NCBI RefSeq assembly: GCF_022808715.1
Contig: NZ_JAKZKX010000001.1
Span: forward strand, 1-64,000
Source of the DNA: Fundidesulfovibrio agrisoli
Lineage (GTDB): Bacteria > Desulfobacterota > Desulfovibrionia > Desulfovibrionales > Desulfovibrionaceae
Direction: 5' to 3'
Length of the DNA stretch: 64,000 nt
The notes under the pieces were generated by a model. That model saw only the letters and a program-made list of their open reading frames with translations. It did no database searches and had not been told where the DNA came from. Positions 1 to 9,516 of this stretch are shown here, piece by piece (the first letter of the stretch is position 1; each line of letters begins with the position of its first letter). The translations under genes and the position numbers were made by a program.

Positions 1-53
1 CGGGGGCGGCGCATGACGATATTCTTCCGATATATCGGCTTGCGCCGCCCCCC
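1..53. repeat. two-tier inverted repeat at the window edge
   Basis: Bases 2-13 (GGGGGCGGCGCA) are the exact reverse complement of 41-52, and inside that stem CGATAT (17-22) pairs with ATATCG (32-37). The result is a 12-bp GC stem capped by a second short stem. There is no T-run on either strand, and the gene to the left is outside the window, so it may be a terminator or mRNA 3'-end hairpin of that gene. Function is inferred. Confidence 0.5.
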
Positions 54-305
54 GCCGCCCCACCAGGAAGACTCAAAAACAAATTGCAAACCCCTTTGGC
101 GAGGGAATGGTGCGAAAAACGTTTTGCATCCCATACTGAAAAAGTTCTGCAGCATGTGCAGAAAAATTCGGCCCCCCCCGGATTTTACCCCTTGAAATGT
201 AGACAAAAAGGCGTAGCTTCGGACCGTTTTTGAAGAAGAAGCACTTTTCTTGTTGTTTAATTGCTTGAAATAGTTGGATAATTTTTTAATTATGCTGGAG
301 GGGGT
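54..305 (+). promoter_or_regulatory. AT-rich leader upstream of the SulP gene, possible promoter
   Basis: This 250-base stretch holds no convincing gene; a 60-codon frame starting at 13 has no family features. Composition turns AT-rich after about 190. A weak sigma70-like pair is visible: TTGTTT (253-258), 18 bases, GATAAT (277-282). A strong Shine-Dalgarno GGAGGGGG (about 297-303) lies just before ATG 306. The promoter call is by eye only. Confidence 0.35.
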
Positions 306-2081
306 ATGTCTGAAGCGGCTGAGACATTCGGGGGGTCGGAGCGGCGTTTTCCGATCCCCAAATTGATTGAGGCGCTGCGCTGCGGTTACAACGCTCATGA
401 CGCCCTGAAGGATCTGGGTGCGGGCGTCACCGTGGGCGTGGTGGCCCTCCCTCTGGCCATGGCCTTCGCCATCGCCTCCCACGTCACCCCGGAACGCGGG
501 CTCTTCACCGCCATCGTTGCGGGCTTCCTCATCTCCCTGCTGGGCGGCTCCCGTTTCGCGGTGGGCGGCCCCACCGGCGCCTTCGTGGTCATCATCGCAG
601 GCATCGTGGACCGCCACGGCTACGAGGGCCTGGTGCTCACGACCCTGATGGCCGGCGTGATCCTGCTGATCATGGGCGCGGCCAAGCTCGGCAAGCTCAT
701 CAAGTTCATCCCCTATCCGGTGATTACCGGGTTCACCAGCGGCATCGCCGTGCTGATCTTCTCCAGCCAGATCAGCGATTTCCTTGGCCTGGGCCTCAAG
801 AAGGTCCCGGCGGAGTTCGGGCCGAAGATCGCGGTGCTCTTCGAGTCCATGCATCTGACCGACGCGCCCACCGCCATCATCGGCTTCGGCTCCCTGCTGG
901 CCATCCTAGCGGCGCGGCGCTTCTTCCCCAAGATCCCCGGCCCGGTGTTCGGCGTCACTTTGGGGGCTGTGCTGGTATCGGCCATGGATCTGCCCGTGGA
1001 GACCATCGGCACGCGCTTCGGCGGCATCCCCGAAACCCTGCCCGCCTTCACCCCGGTCGCGCTGGACTGGAGCTCGCTCAAGGCCCTGCTGCCCGACGCC
1101 CTGACCATCGCCCTGCTGGCGGGCATCGAATCCCTGCTGTGCTGCGTGGTCGCCGACGGCATGACCGGCGACCGGCACGACTCCTCCATGGAGCTGCTGG
1201 GCCAGGGCACGGCCAACATCGCCTCGGTCTTCTTCGGCGGCATCCCGGCCACCGGGGCCGTCGCCCGCACCGTGACCAGCATCAAGTCCGGCGCGGTGTC
1301 GCCCGTGGCGGGCTGCATCCACGCCATGGTGCTGGTGGCTTTCGTGCTCTTCGCCGCGCCCCTGGCCTCGGCCATCCCGCTCTCCAGCCTGGCGGCGGTG
1401 CTCCTGGTGGTGGCCTTCGACATGAGCGAATACCGCAAGTTCGGCCGCCTGCTGCGCGCCCCGCGCTCCGACGTGGCGGTGCTCCTCTCCACCTTCGCCC
1501 TCACCGTGTTCGTGGACCTCACCGTGGCCGTGTACGTGGGCGTGCTGCTGGCCTCCCTGCTGTTCATGCGCCGCATGAGCGAGATGACCGACATCTGCGC
1601 CTGCAGGCTCCAGGACGGCGAGGACACCTCCCTGGCCGTGGCCGACCTGGCCGGCGGCGGCACCGACGTGGACCTCGGTGGGGACCTCTGCCCCCTGCCC
1701 GGCGGCAAGTGGCGTGTGATTCCCGAGGGCGTGCAGGTCTACGAGATCGACGGCCCCTTCTTCTTCGGCATCGCGGACAGGTTCCAGGACATCCTCGACG
1801 TGGTCAGCGGCTCGCCCAAGGCCTTCGTGCTCGACGTGACCCACACGCCGACCATCGACTCCACGGGCGTGAACGCCCTGGAGAACTTCCTGAAGAAGTG
1901 CCGCCGCAGGGGCATCCGCGTCCTGTTCGTTGGCATGCGCCCCCACTTCATCCGCACGCTGCACCGTTTCGGTACGGACGATGCCATTGGAAGCGAAAAC
2001 ATATTTGCCAGCCTGAGCGATGCCCTGGCCGCCGCGGGTGGATCGGCGCAAAGGAACGCCGCGGGCCATTATGTGACATAG
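306..2081 (+). CDS. SulP (SLC26) family inorganic anion transporter with STAS domain
   Basis: A 591-residue inner-membrane transporter. Residues about 40-430 form the SulP membrane core with many hydrophobic segments. Early conserved features include the TVGVVALPLAMAFAIAS segment and the GGPTGAFVV and PVITGFTSG loops. The last about 110 residues are a cytosolic STAS domain (AFVLDVTHTPTIDSTGVNAL). Family members carry sulfate, bicarbonate or other anions; sulfate would suit a sulfate reducer, but the substrate cannot be read from sequence. ATG 306 follows a strong Shine-Dalgarno. A sensor kinase follows on the same strand after about 110 bases, and co-regulation is possible but unproven. Confidence 0.93.
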   Translation: MSEAAETFGGSERRFPIPKLIEALRCGYNAHDALKDLGAGVTVGVVALPLAMAFAIASHVTPERGLFTAIVAGFLISLLGGSRFAVGGPTGAFVVIIAGIVDRHGYEGLVLTTLMAGVILLIMGAAKLGKLIKFIPYPVITGFTSGIAVLIFSSQISDFLGLGLKKVPAEFGPKIAVLFESMHLTDAPTAIIGFGSLLAILAARRFFPKIPGPVFGVTLGAVLVSAMDLPVETIGTRFGGIPETLPAFTPVALDWSSLKALLPDALTIALLAGIESLLCCVVADGMTGDRHDSSMELLGQGTANIASVFFGGIPATGAVARTVTSIKSGAVSPVAGCIHAMVLVAFVLFAAPLASAIPLSSLAAVLLVVAFDMSEYRKFGRLLRAPRSDVAVLLSTFALTVFVDLTVAVYVGVLLASLLFMRRMSEMTDICACRLQDGEDTSLAVADLAGGGTDVDLGGDLCPLPGGKWRVIPEGVQVYEIDGPFFFGIADRFQDILDVVSGSPKAFVLDVTHTPTIDSTGVNALENFLKKCRRRGIRVLFVGMRPHFIRTLHRFGTDDAIGSENIFASLSDALAAAGGSAQRNAAGHYVT

Positions 2082-2192
2082 CCCCTTTGAATGCGATCCG
2101 ATCGCATTTACATCTCCACACGAACGGTTTATGTCTTCTCTGTCTGGGGGTTGCGTCCAGGCATGAGTCCGTCAACAGGGGGCGCAGCCCGA

Positions 2193-5100
2193 ATGCGTTT
2201 GTCCGTAGGCTGGAAGAGGGGACACACAGGCCCTGCTCTGGAGGGGCTGCTCCTGGCGGTTGCGGCGCTCCTGGGCCTGTGGCTTCAGCCGGCCCCCCTG
2301 GCCGCGCAGGAAAGCTACGTGCCCCGCTTCCAGCATTTCGGCGTGGAGGACGGGCTGGCCCAGTCCTCCGCCGTATGCCTCGCCCAGGACGCCCAGGGCT
2401 TCCTCTGGGTGGGCACCTACGCCGGGCTCTCCCGTTTCGACGGGTACGGGTTCAGGAACTTCTCCGCCGGTCCCGACGGCCGCAGCGGTCTGGCCGACAA
2501 CAACATCCGCTCCCTGGCGGTCTCCCGTGACGGAACCCTCTGGGCCGGCACGCGCAGCGGCGGGCTCTCCCGTTACGACGGCGCGACCCAGAGCTTCACC
2601 AGCCACCTGAACAACACCGCCGACCAGGGCTCCGTTCCCTCCAACGAGATCCACGCCATCCACGAGGCGCCAAACGGCATTCTTCTTCTGGGCACCGCCC
2701 AGGGGCTGGCCGAATGGTCCCCGGCCCTGAACCGCTGCCTGGCCCGCGCCGGCGAGGACCAGCCCAAGGGCGCCAGGGATGTCATGAGCATCGCCCAGAC
2801 CCCCTCCGGGGCCATCTGGGTGGCCTCGCGCAAGCGGGTATCCCGCTACGACCTGGAAGCCCACACCCTCCATCCTCTCGAAAACCCGGCCCTGGCGTCG
2901 ATACTGCCCGGCACGGGCGTCAACACGCTCTTCGCCGACGGCGAGAACACGCTCTGGGTGGGCACCGAGACCGATGGGCTCATCCGTGTCGACCTGGCCA
3001 CGGGCAAGGCTGACTCCTTCATCCCGGGCGCCTGCGTCTACCGGGTGCTGCGCGACCGGCGGGGGGCCCTCTGGGTCTCCTGCGACCAGGGCCTCGCCCG
3101 CTACCGCGTCACGGACAGGGCTGAGGGCTTCGAGATGTTCGCGAACAATCCCCTCGATCCCGACTCGCTCAGCCAGAACGATGCCATGTCCCTGCTGGAG
3201 GACGCCTCCGGCATTCTCTGGGTGGGCACGTATTCGGGCGGCCTGAACAAGCTCGTGCCCGGGTCGCGGTATTTTTCCTCCTACAAGAGCATCCCGGGCG
3301 ACGTCTCCAGCCTGCCCGGGCGCGAGGTCAGCGCCGTGCTGCGCGACCGGGACGGGCTGGTCTGGGTGGGCACCCGCTACGACGGGCTGGCCTGCATGGG
3401 CGGGGAAAACGGGGCGGGCCGCCGCAAGGTGCTCAAGGCCTACCGGCACGACCCCAAAAACCCCGCCGACACGCTCACCGAAGACTCCATCAACTGCCTC
3501 ATGGAGGATTCCAAGGGCCGCATCTGGGTGGGTACGGTGGATACCGGCCTGAACGTGCTGGACAAGAAAACGGGCCGGTTCAGCGCCTACCGCCACGATC
3601 CCGCCGACCCGGGCAGCCTGAGCCAGGACAAGATCTGGTGCCTGCTGGAGGACAGCGACGGCTACATCTGGGTGGGCACCAGCAAGGCGGGGCTCAACCG
3701 GCTCAACCCCGCCACCGGGAAGGTGACGCGCTACATGCACGACGCCTCCGACCCGTGCAGCATCAGCCACGACCGCGTGCGCCGCATCGTCCAGGCGCGG
3801 GACGGTTCGCTGCTCATAGGCACCAACGCCGGGCTCAACCGCCTGGATCGCGGCACGGGCAAATTCACCCACTGGAGCAACGAGCCCGGCAACCCGGGCA
3901 GCCTTTCCAACGACCGGGTGACCCCCATCGTGGAGGAGTTCTCCGGCGCGCTTTGGGTCGGCACGGACAGCGGGCTCAACCGCTACAACCCGGATACGGG
4001 CCTGTTCACGCGCTACGGCGTGGGGCAGGGGCTGGCGGATGACGGCATCCAGGGCCTGGCCCTGGACCGGGCGGGCAAGGTCTGGATGAGCACCTTCAAG
4101 GGCATATCCCGGCTGGACCCCGACACGGGCGAGGTGCGCAACTATTCCCGCCGCGACGGCCTGGTGGGCCTGGAATTCACCATGAACGCCTACTACCAGG
4201 CCGCCGACGGGGAGCTGTTCTTCGGGGGCTTCTCCGGCCTGAACTCCTTCTTTCCCGGCCTGGTGGAGGCCAACGGCCACGCGCCGCCGGTGGCCATCTG
4301 CGAATTGCGGGTGAACAACAGGCTGCGTCCCCTCCAGGGGTACCCGAACACCGCCGAGGTGCGGCTCGAACCCGCCGACCACAGCCTGAGCATCGACTTC
4401 TCCGGCCTGGATTTCGCCAACACGGGGCGCAACCGCTACGCCTACATGCTGGAGGGCTTCGACGCCTCCTGGGTGGATAGCGGGCAGGTTCACAGCGCGA
4501 CCTACACCAACCTGGATCCCGGCACCTACCGGTTCCTGGTCAAGGCGGCCAACAACGAGGGCCTCTGGGGCGGCGAGAGTGAGCTTCTCTCCGCGGTGGT
4601 CGTGCCGCCGTACTGGCGCACGGTGTGGTTCAAGGCGCTGCTTGGACTCATGGCGCTTGGCGCGGCCTATTCCGGATACGCCTGGCGCCTTGGCAGCCTC
4701 AAGGCCCGGAGGCTCGAGCTTGAGCAGACGGTCGCCCGCCAGACTGCCTCACTGCGCCACGAGATCGACGAGCGCGTGAAGGCCGAAGCCGAACTGCGCG
4801 AGAGCCAGCAGAGCTTCCAGGCCATCTTCCAGTACAGCCCGGTGGCCGTGGTCATCAGCTCCATGGCGGACGGCCGCCTCATCCAGGTGAACAAGGCCTT
4901 CTGCAACCTGATGGGCCAGCCCGTGGAGCAGCTGCTGGGCCGCACCGGCCTGGAGGTAGGCCTCTGGGAGGGGCCGGAGCAGCGCAGGGAGGTGGTGGAG
5001 AAGCTCAGGGAGAAGCGCCTGCTCCTAAATATGGAGCTCGGGACCATCACCAGCGGCGGTAGAAATATCTACACCCTCTGCTCCGTGACGGTGGTGGACC

Positions 5101-6332
5101 TCTTCAAGGAGCCCTGCGCCCTGTGGCTCATCTCGGACATCAGCGACCGGAAGACCCTCGAGAAGGAGATCATCGCCGCTCGTGAACGGGCCGAGGCCGC
5201 CAACCAGGCCAAGAGCGACTTCCTGGCCAACGTCAGCCACGAGATCCGCTCCCCCCTCAACGCCATACTGGGGCTCACCGAGCTGGCCATCAACCGCGAG
5301 CCGGAGCCAGAGCAGCGCACCCTGCTGGAGAAGGTCACCTCCGCGAGCCACGTGCTGCTTGGCGTCATCAACGACCTGCTGGACATTTCCAAGATCGAGG
5401 CCGGCAAGATGGAGCTGTGCCCCGCGCCGTTCTCCCTGCGGGCCGTGCTCACGCGCCTGCGCGACATCTTCGAGCACAAGGCGCAGGAGAAGGGGGTGGA
5501 CTTCAGCGTGGAGATCGGGCCCGGCATCCCCGAGTCGGTGCTGGGCGACAGCCTGCGCCTGGAGCAGGTGCTCATCAACCTGGTGGGCAACGCCGTGAAG
5601 TTCACCGAGCGGGGCAGGGTGGCCGTGACGGCCGATTGCGGGCGCGAGCCCGACGGTTCCGTGCTGCTGCGCTGCACCGTGCGCGACAGCGGCATCGGCA
5701 TGACCCCGGAGCAGTTGGAGAAGGTGTTCCAGCCTTTCGTGCAGGCCGAAGGCTCGACCTCCCGCCGTTTCGGCGGGACCGGGCTGGGGCTCTCCATCGT
5801 GAGCCGCCTGGTGGCCATGATGGGCGGCGAGGTCACGGTGCAGAGCGAGCAGGGGCGGGGCAGCACGTTCACCTTCACGGCCCGCTTCGCACCCGACGCC
5901 GGGGCCGGCGCCTCCGAAGTCGCCCGCCAGGGTGCGCTGGCCAGCCTCAAGGGCCTGCGGGTGCTGGTCGTGGACGACAACGTCCTCAACAGGGAGCTCA
6001 CCGCCGAGCTCGTGCGCATGGCCGGCATGGAGCCCACGGCCGCCGCCGGAGGCCGGGAAGCCTTGGAGCTGCTGGAGACCAAGACCTTCGACATCGGCCT
6101 GCTGGACGTGCAGATGCCCCTCATGGACGGCTACCAGCTCGCGCGCGCCATCCGCGACAGGCAGGACGGGCGGCGCATGCTGCTGCTGGCCCTCACGGCC
6201 CACGCCATGTCCGGCGACCGGGAGAAGTGCGTGGCCGCGGGCATGGACGACTACCTGACCAAGCCCGTGATGCCGGACGTGCTCTTTTCCACCATCGGGC
6301 GGCTTGTGCGCCCGCACCCCGGCCAGCTCTGA
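2193..6332 (+). CDS. hybrid sensor histidine kinase with two seven-bladed propellers
   Basis: A large one-piece sensor (1379 residues from this start). In order: signal peptide/N-terminal hydrophobic segment; 14 propeller blades with the (L/I)WVGT...GL(N/S)R signature, enough for two seven-bladed rings; a Y_Y_Y domain; a transmembrane helix around WFKALLGLMALGAAYSGY; a PAS domain; HisKA with phosphoacceptor His ~1016 (NVSHEIRSPLNA); HATPase with NAVKFT, DSGIGM and GGTGLGLS; and a receiver with phospho-Asp ~1305 (LLDVQMPLMDGY). The periplasmic propellers plausibly bind an extracellular ligand; related Bacteroidetes systems sense glycans, but no glycan genes are nearby. It lacks the DNA-binding output domain of true HTCS proteins, so it must signal onward. 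Start is uncertain: ATG 2193 (AGGGGG 10 bases upstream), 2163 and 2091 are all in frame. Confidence 0.9.
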   Translation: MRLSVGWKRGHTGPALEGLLLAVAALLGLWLQPAPLAAQESYVPRFQHFGVEDGLAQSSAVCLAQDAQGFLWVGTYAGLSRFDGYGFRNFSAGPDGRSGLADNNIRSLAVSRDGTLWAGTRSGGLSRYDGATQSFTSHLNNTADQGSVPSNEIHAIHEAPNGILLLGTAQGLAEWSPALNRCLARAGEDQPKGARDVMSIAQTPSGAIWVASRKRVSRYDLEAHTLHPLENPALASILPGTGVNTLFADGENTLWVGTETDGLIRVDLATGKADSFIPGACVYRVLRDRRGALWVSCDQGLARYRVTDRAEGFEMFANNPLDPDSLSQNDAMSLLEDASGILWVGTYSGGLNKLVPGSRYFSSYKSIPGDVSSLPGREVSAVLRDRDGLVWVGTRYDGLACMGGENGAGRRKVLKAYRHDPKNPADTLTEDSINCLMEDSKGRIWVGTVDTGLNVLDKKTGRFSAYRHDPADPGSLSQDKIWCLLEDSDGYIWVGTSKAGLNRLNPATGKVTRYMHDASDPCSISHDRVRRIVQARDGSLLIGTNAGLNRLDRGTGKFTHWSNEPGNPGSLSNDRVTPIVEEFSGALWVGTDSGLNRYNPDTGLFTRYGVGQGLADDGIQGLALDRAGKVWMSTFKGISRLDPDTGEVRNYSRRDGLVGLEFTMNAYYQAADGELFFGGFSGLNSFFPGLVEANGHAPPVAICELRVNNRLRPLQGYPNTAEVRLEPADHSLSIDFSGLDFANTGRNRYAYMLEGFDASWVDSGQVHSATYTNLDPGTYRFLVKAANNEGLWGGESELLSAVVVPPYWRTVWFKALLGLMALGAAYSGYAWRLGSLKARRLELEQTVARQTASLRHEIDERVKAEAELRESQQSFQAIFQYSPVAVVISSMADGRLIQVNKAFCNLMGQPVEQLLGRTGLEVGLWEGPEQRREVVEKLREKRLLLNMELGTITSGGRNIYTLCSVTVVDLFKEPCALWLISDISDRKTLEKEIIAARERAEAANQAKSDFLANVSHEIRSPLNAILGLTELAINREPEPEQRTLLEKVTSASHVLLGVINDLLDISKIEAGKMELCPAPFSLRAVLTRLRDIFEHKAQEKGVDFSVEIGPGIPESVLGDSLRLEQVLINLVGNAVKFTERGRVAVTADCGREPDGSVLLRCTVRDSGIGMTPEQLEKVFQPFVQAEGSTSRRFGGTGLGLSIVSRLVAMMGGEVTVQSEQGRGSTFTFTARFAPDAGAGASEVARQGALASLKGLRVLVVDDNVLNRELTAELVRMAGMEPTAAAGGREALELLETKTFDIGLLDVQMPLMDGYQLARAIRDRQDGRRMLLLALTAHAMSGDREKCVAAGMDDYLTKPVMPDVLFSTIGRLVRPHPGQL

Positions 6333-6380
6333 AAAAAGCCTTGGAATCCTGCCGGGCCCTGGATATGAATCGGCCCATCC

Positions 6381-7265
6381 ATGAGCAGACAGCCCACCCT
6401 CCGCGACATCCTGGCCAAGACGGAAACCTATTTCCGCGAGAAGAACGTGGACTCCCCCCGCCTCTCCGCCCAGCTCATCCTGGGCAAGGGCCTGGGGGTT
6501 GACCGCATGGGCCTCTTCCTGAACCTGGATCGGCCCTTGCTGCCCGCCGAGCTGGACGCCCTGCGCCCACTGGTGGCCCGGCGCGGCAAGGGCGAGCCCG
6601 TGGCCTACATCACCGGGGAGCGCGAATTCTTCAGCATGGCCTTCGAGGTGGATTCCAACGTGCTGATCCCCAGGCCCGAGACCGAGCACATCGTGGAGGA
6701 GGCCCTGCGGGCCTTCCCGCGTGAAACGGAGCTCGTCTTCGCGGATCTGGGCTGCGGCTCCGGCTGCCTGGCCGTGACCATCGCCGCCCAGTTCCCTGCC
6801 TCGCATGGAGTAGCTCTGGACGTGAGCCCCGGAGCCCTGGGCGTGGCCCGCGCCAACGCCGCCCGGCACAAGGTGGAAGAACGGCTCGAATTCGTGCTGG
6901 GCCATTTTGCGGACCTGCCCGCCCAGCCCTGCGGCTACACCCTCATCGTCTCCAACCCGCCCTATGTCAGCGAGGCCGAATACGGGGAGCTCTCCCCGGA
7001 GGTGGCCTCGTTCGAGCCGCGCGGCGCGCTGGTCCCAGATACGGGAGCGCCCGGGGCCAACGGCCTGGAGGCCTACCCCGAGGTGGCCCGCGTGGCCCGC
7101 GAGCGGCTGGCCCCCGGCGGGGTGCTCATCCTGGAGATCGGCTGGAAGCAGGGGCAGGGCGTCAAGGAGCTGCTGGAGTCCCCGGAGTACGGCTTCGAAG
7201 GCGTGGGAGTGCTCAAGGACCTGGCCGGGCTGGACCGCGTGGTCATCGGCCGCAGGCCCTGCTGA
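6381..7265 (+). CDS. prmC: peptide chain release factor N5-glutamine methyltransferase
   Basis: PrmC/HemK methylates the glutamine of the GGQ motif in release factors RF1/RF2 using S-adenosylmethionine, which improves translation termination. The 294-residue length is normal. An N-terminal helical domain (about 1-80) is followed by a Rossmann methyltransferase domain with the SAM loop DLGCGSGCLAVTIA (about 122-135) and the catalytic NPPY (SNPPYVSEAEY), which is diagnostic for N5-glutamine methyltransferases. IPRPETE precedes the SAM loop, as in the family. It starts about 50 bases after the sensor kinase. prmC commonly sits beside prfA, but no prfA is in the window. Confidence 0.95.
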   Translation: MSRQPTLRDILAKTETYFREKNVDSPRLSAQLILGKGLGVDRMGLFLNLDRPLLPAELDALRPLVARRGKGEPVAYITGEREFFSMAFEVDSNVLIPRPETEHIVEEALRAFPRETELVFADLGCGSGCLAVTIAAQFPASHGVALDVSPGALGVARANAARHKVEERLEFVLGHFADLPAQPCGYTLIVSNPPYVSEAEYGELSPEVASFEPRGALVPDTGAPGANGLEAYPEVARVARERLAPGGVLILEIGWKQGQGVKELLESPEYGFEGVGVLKDLAGLDRVVIGRRPC

Positions 7266-7311
7266 ACGGAGCGGCCCGCCGAGCGAGGCCCGGGAAAAGC
7301 CTGGAGGAATC

Positions 7312-8781
7312 ATGCTTGAAGTGGCGGTGTTCCTGTGCGGCGCGGTGGTCATGGTCATGGAGCTGGCCGCCTCCAGGGTGCTCGCGCCCTTCCTGGGCAC
7401 CTCCACCGTGGTCTGGACCAGCATCATCGGCGTGATGCTGGGGGCCATGTCCCTGGGCTACTGGTGGGGCGGCAGGCTGGCGGACAAGAGCCCCAAAACC
7501 TCCACGCTGGCCCTGGTCATCCTGGCGGCCTCGGGCTTCACCGCGCTCATCGGCTTCTCCCGCGCCTTCATCGTGGAGATGATCCAATATTCAGGCAGCG
7601 GGCTGCACCTGGGCTCGCTCCAGGCGGCCATGCTGCTCTTCGCGCCCCCGGCCGCGCTGCTGGGCATGGTGGCCCCCTTCGCCGCGCGCATCCGCCTGAG
7701 CGATTGCGCCCACGCCGGGCGCACCGTGGGCAGGCTCTACGCGCTCTCCACCCTGGGCAGCATCGTGGGCACCTTCGCGGGCGGGTTCTTCCTGATCTCC
7801 TGGTTCGGCAGCGCGGCCATCCAGTTCCTGCTGGCGGCGGTGCTGGTGCTGGCCTCGTTATTGTGCCACGCCGGGCGCTGGCAGGCCAAGGCCTGCCTTG
7901 CCGCGGGCTACGTGGGGCTCTACCTGCTGGCGGCCATCGACGCCGGGGCCTACGCCGCCAACAACATCTTCGACGTGGACACCCCCTACCAGCGGGTGCT
8001 GATCTACCCCTCGCGCGACTTCACCACCGGCAAGAGCACCCTGGCCATGAGCACCGGGCCGGAGGGGGTGCAGGGGGCCGTCTACACTGATGAGCCGGAG
8101 GGTTTGGCCCTCAACTACACGCGCTACCTCACCCTGGCCGGGCATTTCGCGCCGGGCTTCCGCTCTGCGCTGGTGCTGGGCGGCGGGGCCTACGCCTTCC
8201 CCAGGTACGTGCTTGAGCACCACCCCGAAGCGCGCGTGGACGTGGTGGAGCTGGACCCCGGCGTGACCCGGCTGGCCCGCGAGCACTTCCACCTGCGCGA
8301 CGACCCCAGGATGCGCCTGATCCAGGAGGACGCCCGGACGTTCCTCAACGCCAACACGGCCCGCTACGACGTCATCGTGGAGGACGTCTTCAACTCCCAC
8401 GCCTCCATCCCCTTCCATCTGACCACCGTGGAGGCCATGCGCCGCCTGAGCGACTCCCTGAATGACCGGGGCGTGCTGCTGGTGAACAGCATCTGCGCCC
8501 TGGAGGGGCCGGTGTCGCGCCTGTACACCTCGCTGTACGCCACGTTGCGGGCCGTTTTTCCCCAGGTGCACGTGATTCGGGTCTGGACCTCCGGCGACCC
8601 TGCGGCTATGCAGAACATCCTTTTCGTGTGCTTCAAGAACGCGGAGGAACGCCCCTGGACCAGCGATGACGAGGAGCGCCAGGCCCGGCTGGACCGGCGC
8701 ATCGAACCGCCCTCCCTGGCCGGGGGCCTGGTGCTGACTGACGACTTCGCTCCAGTAGAACGCTTCATAACCGGTTGGTGA
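7312..8781 (+). CDS. fused membrane/spermidine synthase-like protein
   Basis: A 489-residue protein with two parts. The N-terminal half (about 1-215) has six or seven hydrophobic segments beginning [28 protein letters not shown], as in membrane-anchored spermidine synthase-like proteins. The C-terminal half is a SAM-binding Rossmann fold: [11 protein letters not shown], then [10 protein letters not shown] (acidic ribose-binding Glu), IQEDARTFL and YDVIVEDVF. Family members are annotated as fused MFS/spermidine synthase. Whether this one transfers aminopropyl groups or methylates something is unknown. ATG 7312 has a good GGAGGA Shine-Dalgarno and is preferred over upstream in-frame codons inside prmC. 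The next gene follows by 5 bases. Confidence 0.88.
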   Translation: MLEVAVFLCGAVVMVMELAASRVLAPFLGTSTVVWTSIIGVMLGAMSLGYWWGGRLADKSPKTSTLALVILAASGFTALIGFSRAFIVEMIQYSGSGLHLGSLQAAMLLFAPPAALLGMVAPFAARIRLSDCAHAGRTVGRLYALSTLGSIVGTFAGGFFLISWFGSAAIQFLLAAVLVLASLLCHAGRWQAKACLAAGYVGLYLLAAIDAGAYAANNIFDVDTPYQRVLIYPSRDFTTGKSTLAMSTGPEGVQGAVYTDEPEGLALNYTRYLTLAGHFAPGFRSALVLGGGAYAFPRYVLEHHPEARVDVVELDPGVTRLAREHFHLRDDPRMRLIQEDARTFLNANTARYDVIVEDVFNSHASIPFHLTTVEAMRRLSDSLNDRGVLLVNSICALEGPVSRLYTSLYATLRAVFPQVHVIRVWTSGDPAAMQNILFVCFKNAEERPWTSDDEERQARLDRRIEPPSLAGGLVLTDDFAPVERFITGW

Positions 8782-8786
8782 AAAAC

Positions 8787-9296
8787 ATGACCAAGCAATT
8801 GGCCCTCGACGACCCCTGTCCCTGCTGCTCCGGGCAGCCCTACGGCGAATGCTGCGCGCCCATCGTCTCCGGCGACCTGGCCGCCCCCACCGCCCTGGCC
8901 CTGATGCGCTCGCGCTACACGGCCTACGCCCTGGGCCACATCGACTACCTCAAAACCTCGCTGGACCCCCGCTGGCAGGCCTCCTTCGACGAGCAGAGCA
9001 CCCGCGAGTGGTCCGAGAAGGCCACCTGGAAAGGCCTGGAGATCATCGGCTGCAAGGAAGGCGGGCCCGACGACGAGGAGGGCGAAGTGGAATTCACCGC
9101 CACCTTCGAGATGGACGGCGAGGAGCAGCATCTGCGCGAGCGCGCCAAGTTCCGCAAGCGCGCGGGGCAGTGGCGCTACATCGACGGGCGGGTGAAGTCC
9201 GCCCAGGAACCCGTGGTCTCCGAGGGCCCCAAGGTCGGCCGCAACGATCCCTGCCCCTGCGGCAGCGGCAAAAAGTACAAGAAGTGCTGCGGCTGA
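8787..9296 (+). CDS. YchJ-family protein with SEC-C metal-binding motifs
   Basis: A 169-residue UPF0225/YchJ-type protein. The N-terminus carries a Cys-rich motif ([15 protein letters not shown]) and the C-terminus a typical SEC-C zinc motif ([18 protein letters not shown]), flanking a central NTF2-like YchJ domain ([18 protein letters not shown]). SEC-C motifs bind zinc and are known from SecA and many small proteins. The specific role of YchJ is not established. ATG 8787 is chosen; GTG 8778 (overlapping the upstream stop) and TTG 8775 are in-frame alternatives. No clear Shine-Dalgarno is seen, so it is probably translationally coupled to the upstream gene. Confidence 0.88.
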   Translation: MTKQLALDDPCPCCSGQPYGECCAPIVSGDLAAPTALALMRSRYTAYALGHIDYLKTSLDPRWQASFDEQSTREWSEKATWKGLEIIGCKEGGPDDEEGEVEFTATFEMDGEEQHLRERAKFRKRAGQWRYIDGRVKSAQEPVVSEGPKVGRNDPCPCGSGKKYKKCCG

Positions 9297-9326
9297 GATT
9301 TATTTCAGCTTTTTTTCAACTATTCG

Positions 9327-9355
9327 TTGACACACCCGGGGGAGGCGCGTAGACC
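9327..9355 (+). promoter_or_regulatory. probable promoter of the initiator tRNA gene
   Basis: A perfect -35 hexamer TTGACA (9327-9332) is followed after 17 bases by TAGACC (9350-9355), placing the start about 10 bases before the tRNA. The spacing fits sigma70; the -10 is imperfect. By-eye call. Confidence 0.5.
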
Positions 9356-9371
9356 TCTCCTTCTGCAGCGA

Positions 9372-9448
9372 CGCGGGGTGGAGCAGACCGGTAGCTCATC
9401 GGGCTCATAACCCGAAGATCGTGGGTTCAAATCCCACCCCCGCAACCA
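9372..9448 (+). tRNA. initiator tRNA-Met (CAU)
   Basis: A 77-base cloverleaf with encoded CCA (9446-9448). The features are those of the bacterial initiator: a C1-A72 mismatch at the top of the acceptor stem (CGCGGGG against CCCCGCA), three G-C pairs in the anticodon stem (GGG-CTCATAA-CCC), anticodon CAT, and a T-arm with GTTCAAATC. It is very close to the E. coli formyl-methionine initiator tRNA. It is a single gene with its own promoter and a hairpin downstream. Confidence 0.97.
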
Positions 9449-9459
9449 CGCAATGAAAA

Positions 9460-9490
9460 GGGCTCCCAGGCGACAAGCCGGGGAGCCCTT
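9460..9490. terminator. hairpin terminator between tRNA-Met and the convergent gene
   Basis: GGGCTCCC (9460-9467) pairs with GGGAGCCC (9481-9488). On the plus strand it is followed by TTCTCGTTTATT; on the minus strand by TTTTCATTG. It lies 11 bases past the tRNA and 27 bases past the stop of the convergent minus-strand gene, so it probably serves both. Confidence 0.75.
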
Positions 9491-9516
9491 CTCGTTTATT
9501 CCTGTCGTATCGGGGG

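Noticed and set aside
13-195. 60-codon frame at the left edge
   Set aside because: Starts inside a palindrome and has no recognisable features or ribosome binding site.
2172-4493. 773-codon minus-strand frame under the sensor kinase
   Set aside because: Repetitive Ala/Val/Gly/His translation that mirrors the propeller repeats; no start signals or homology.
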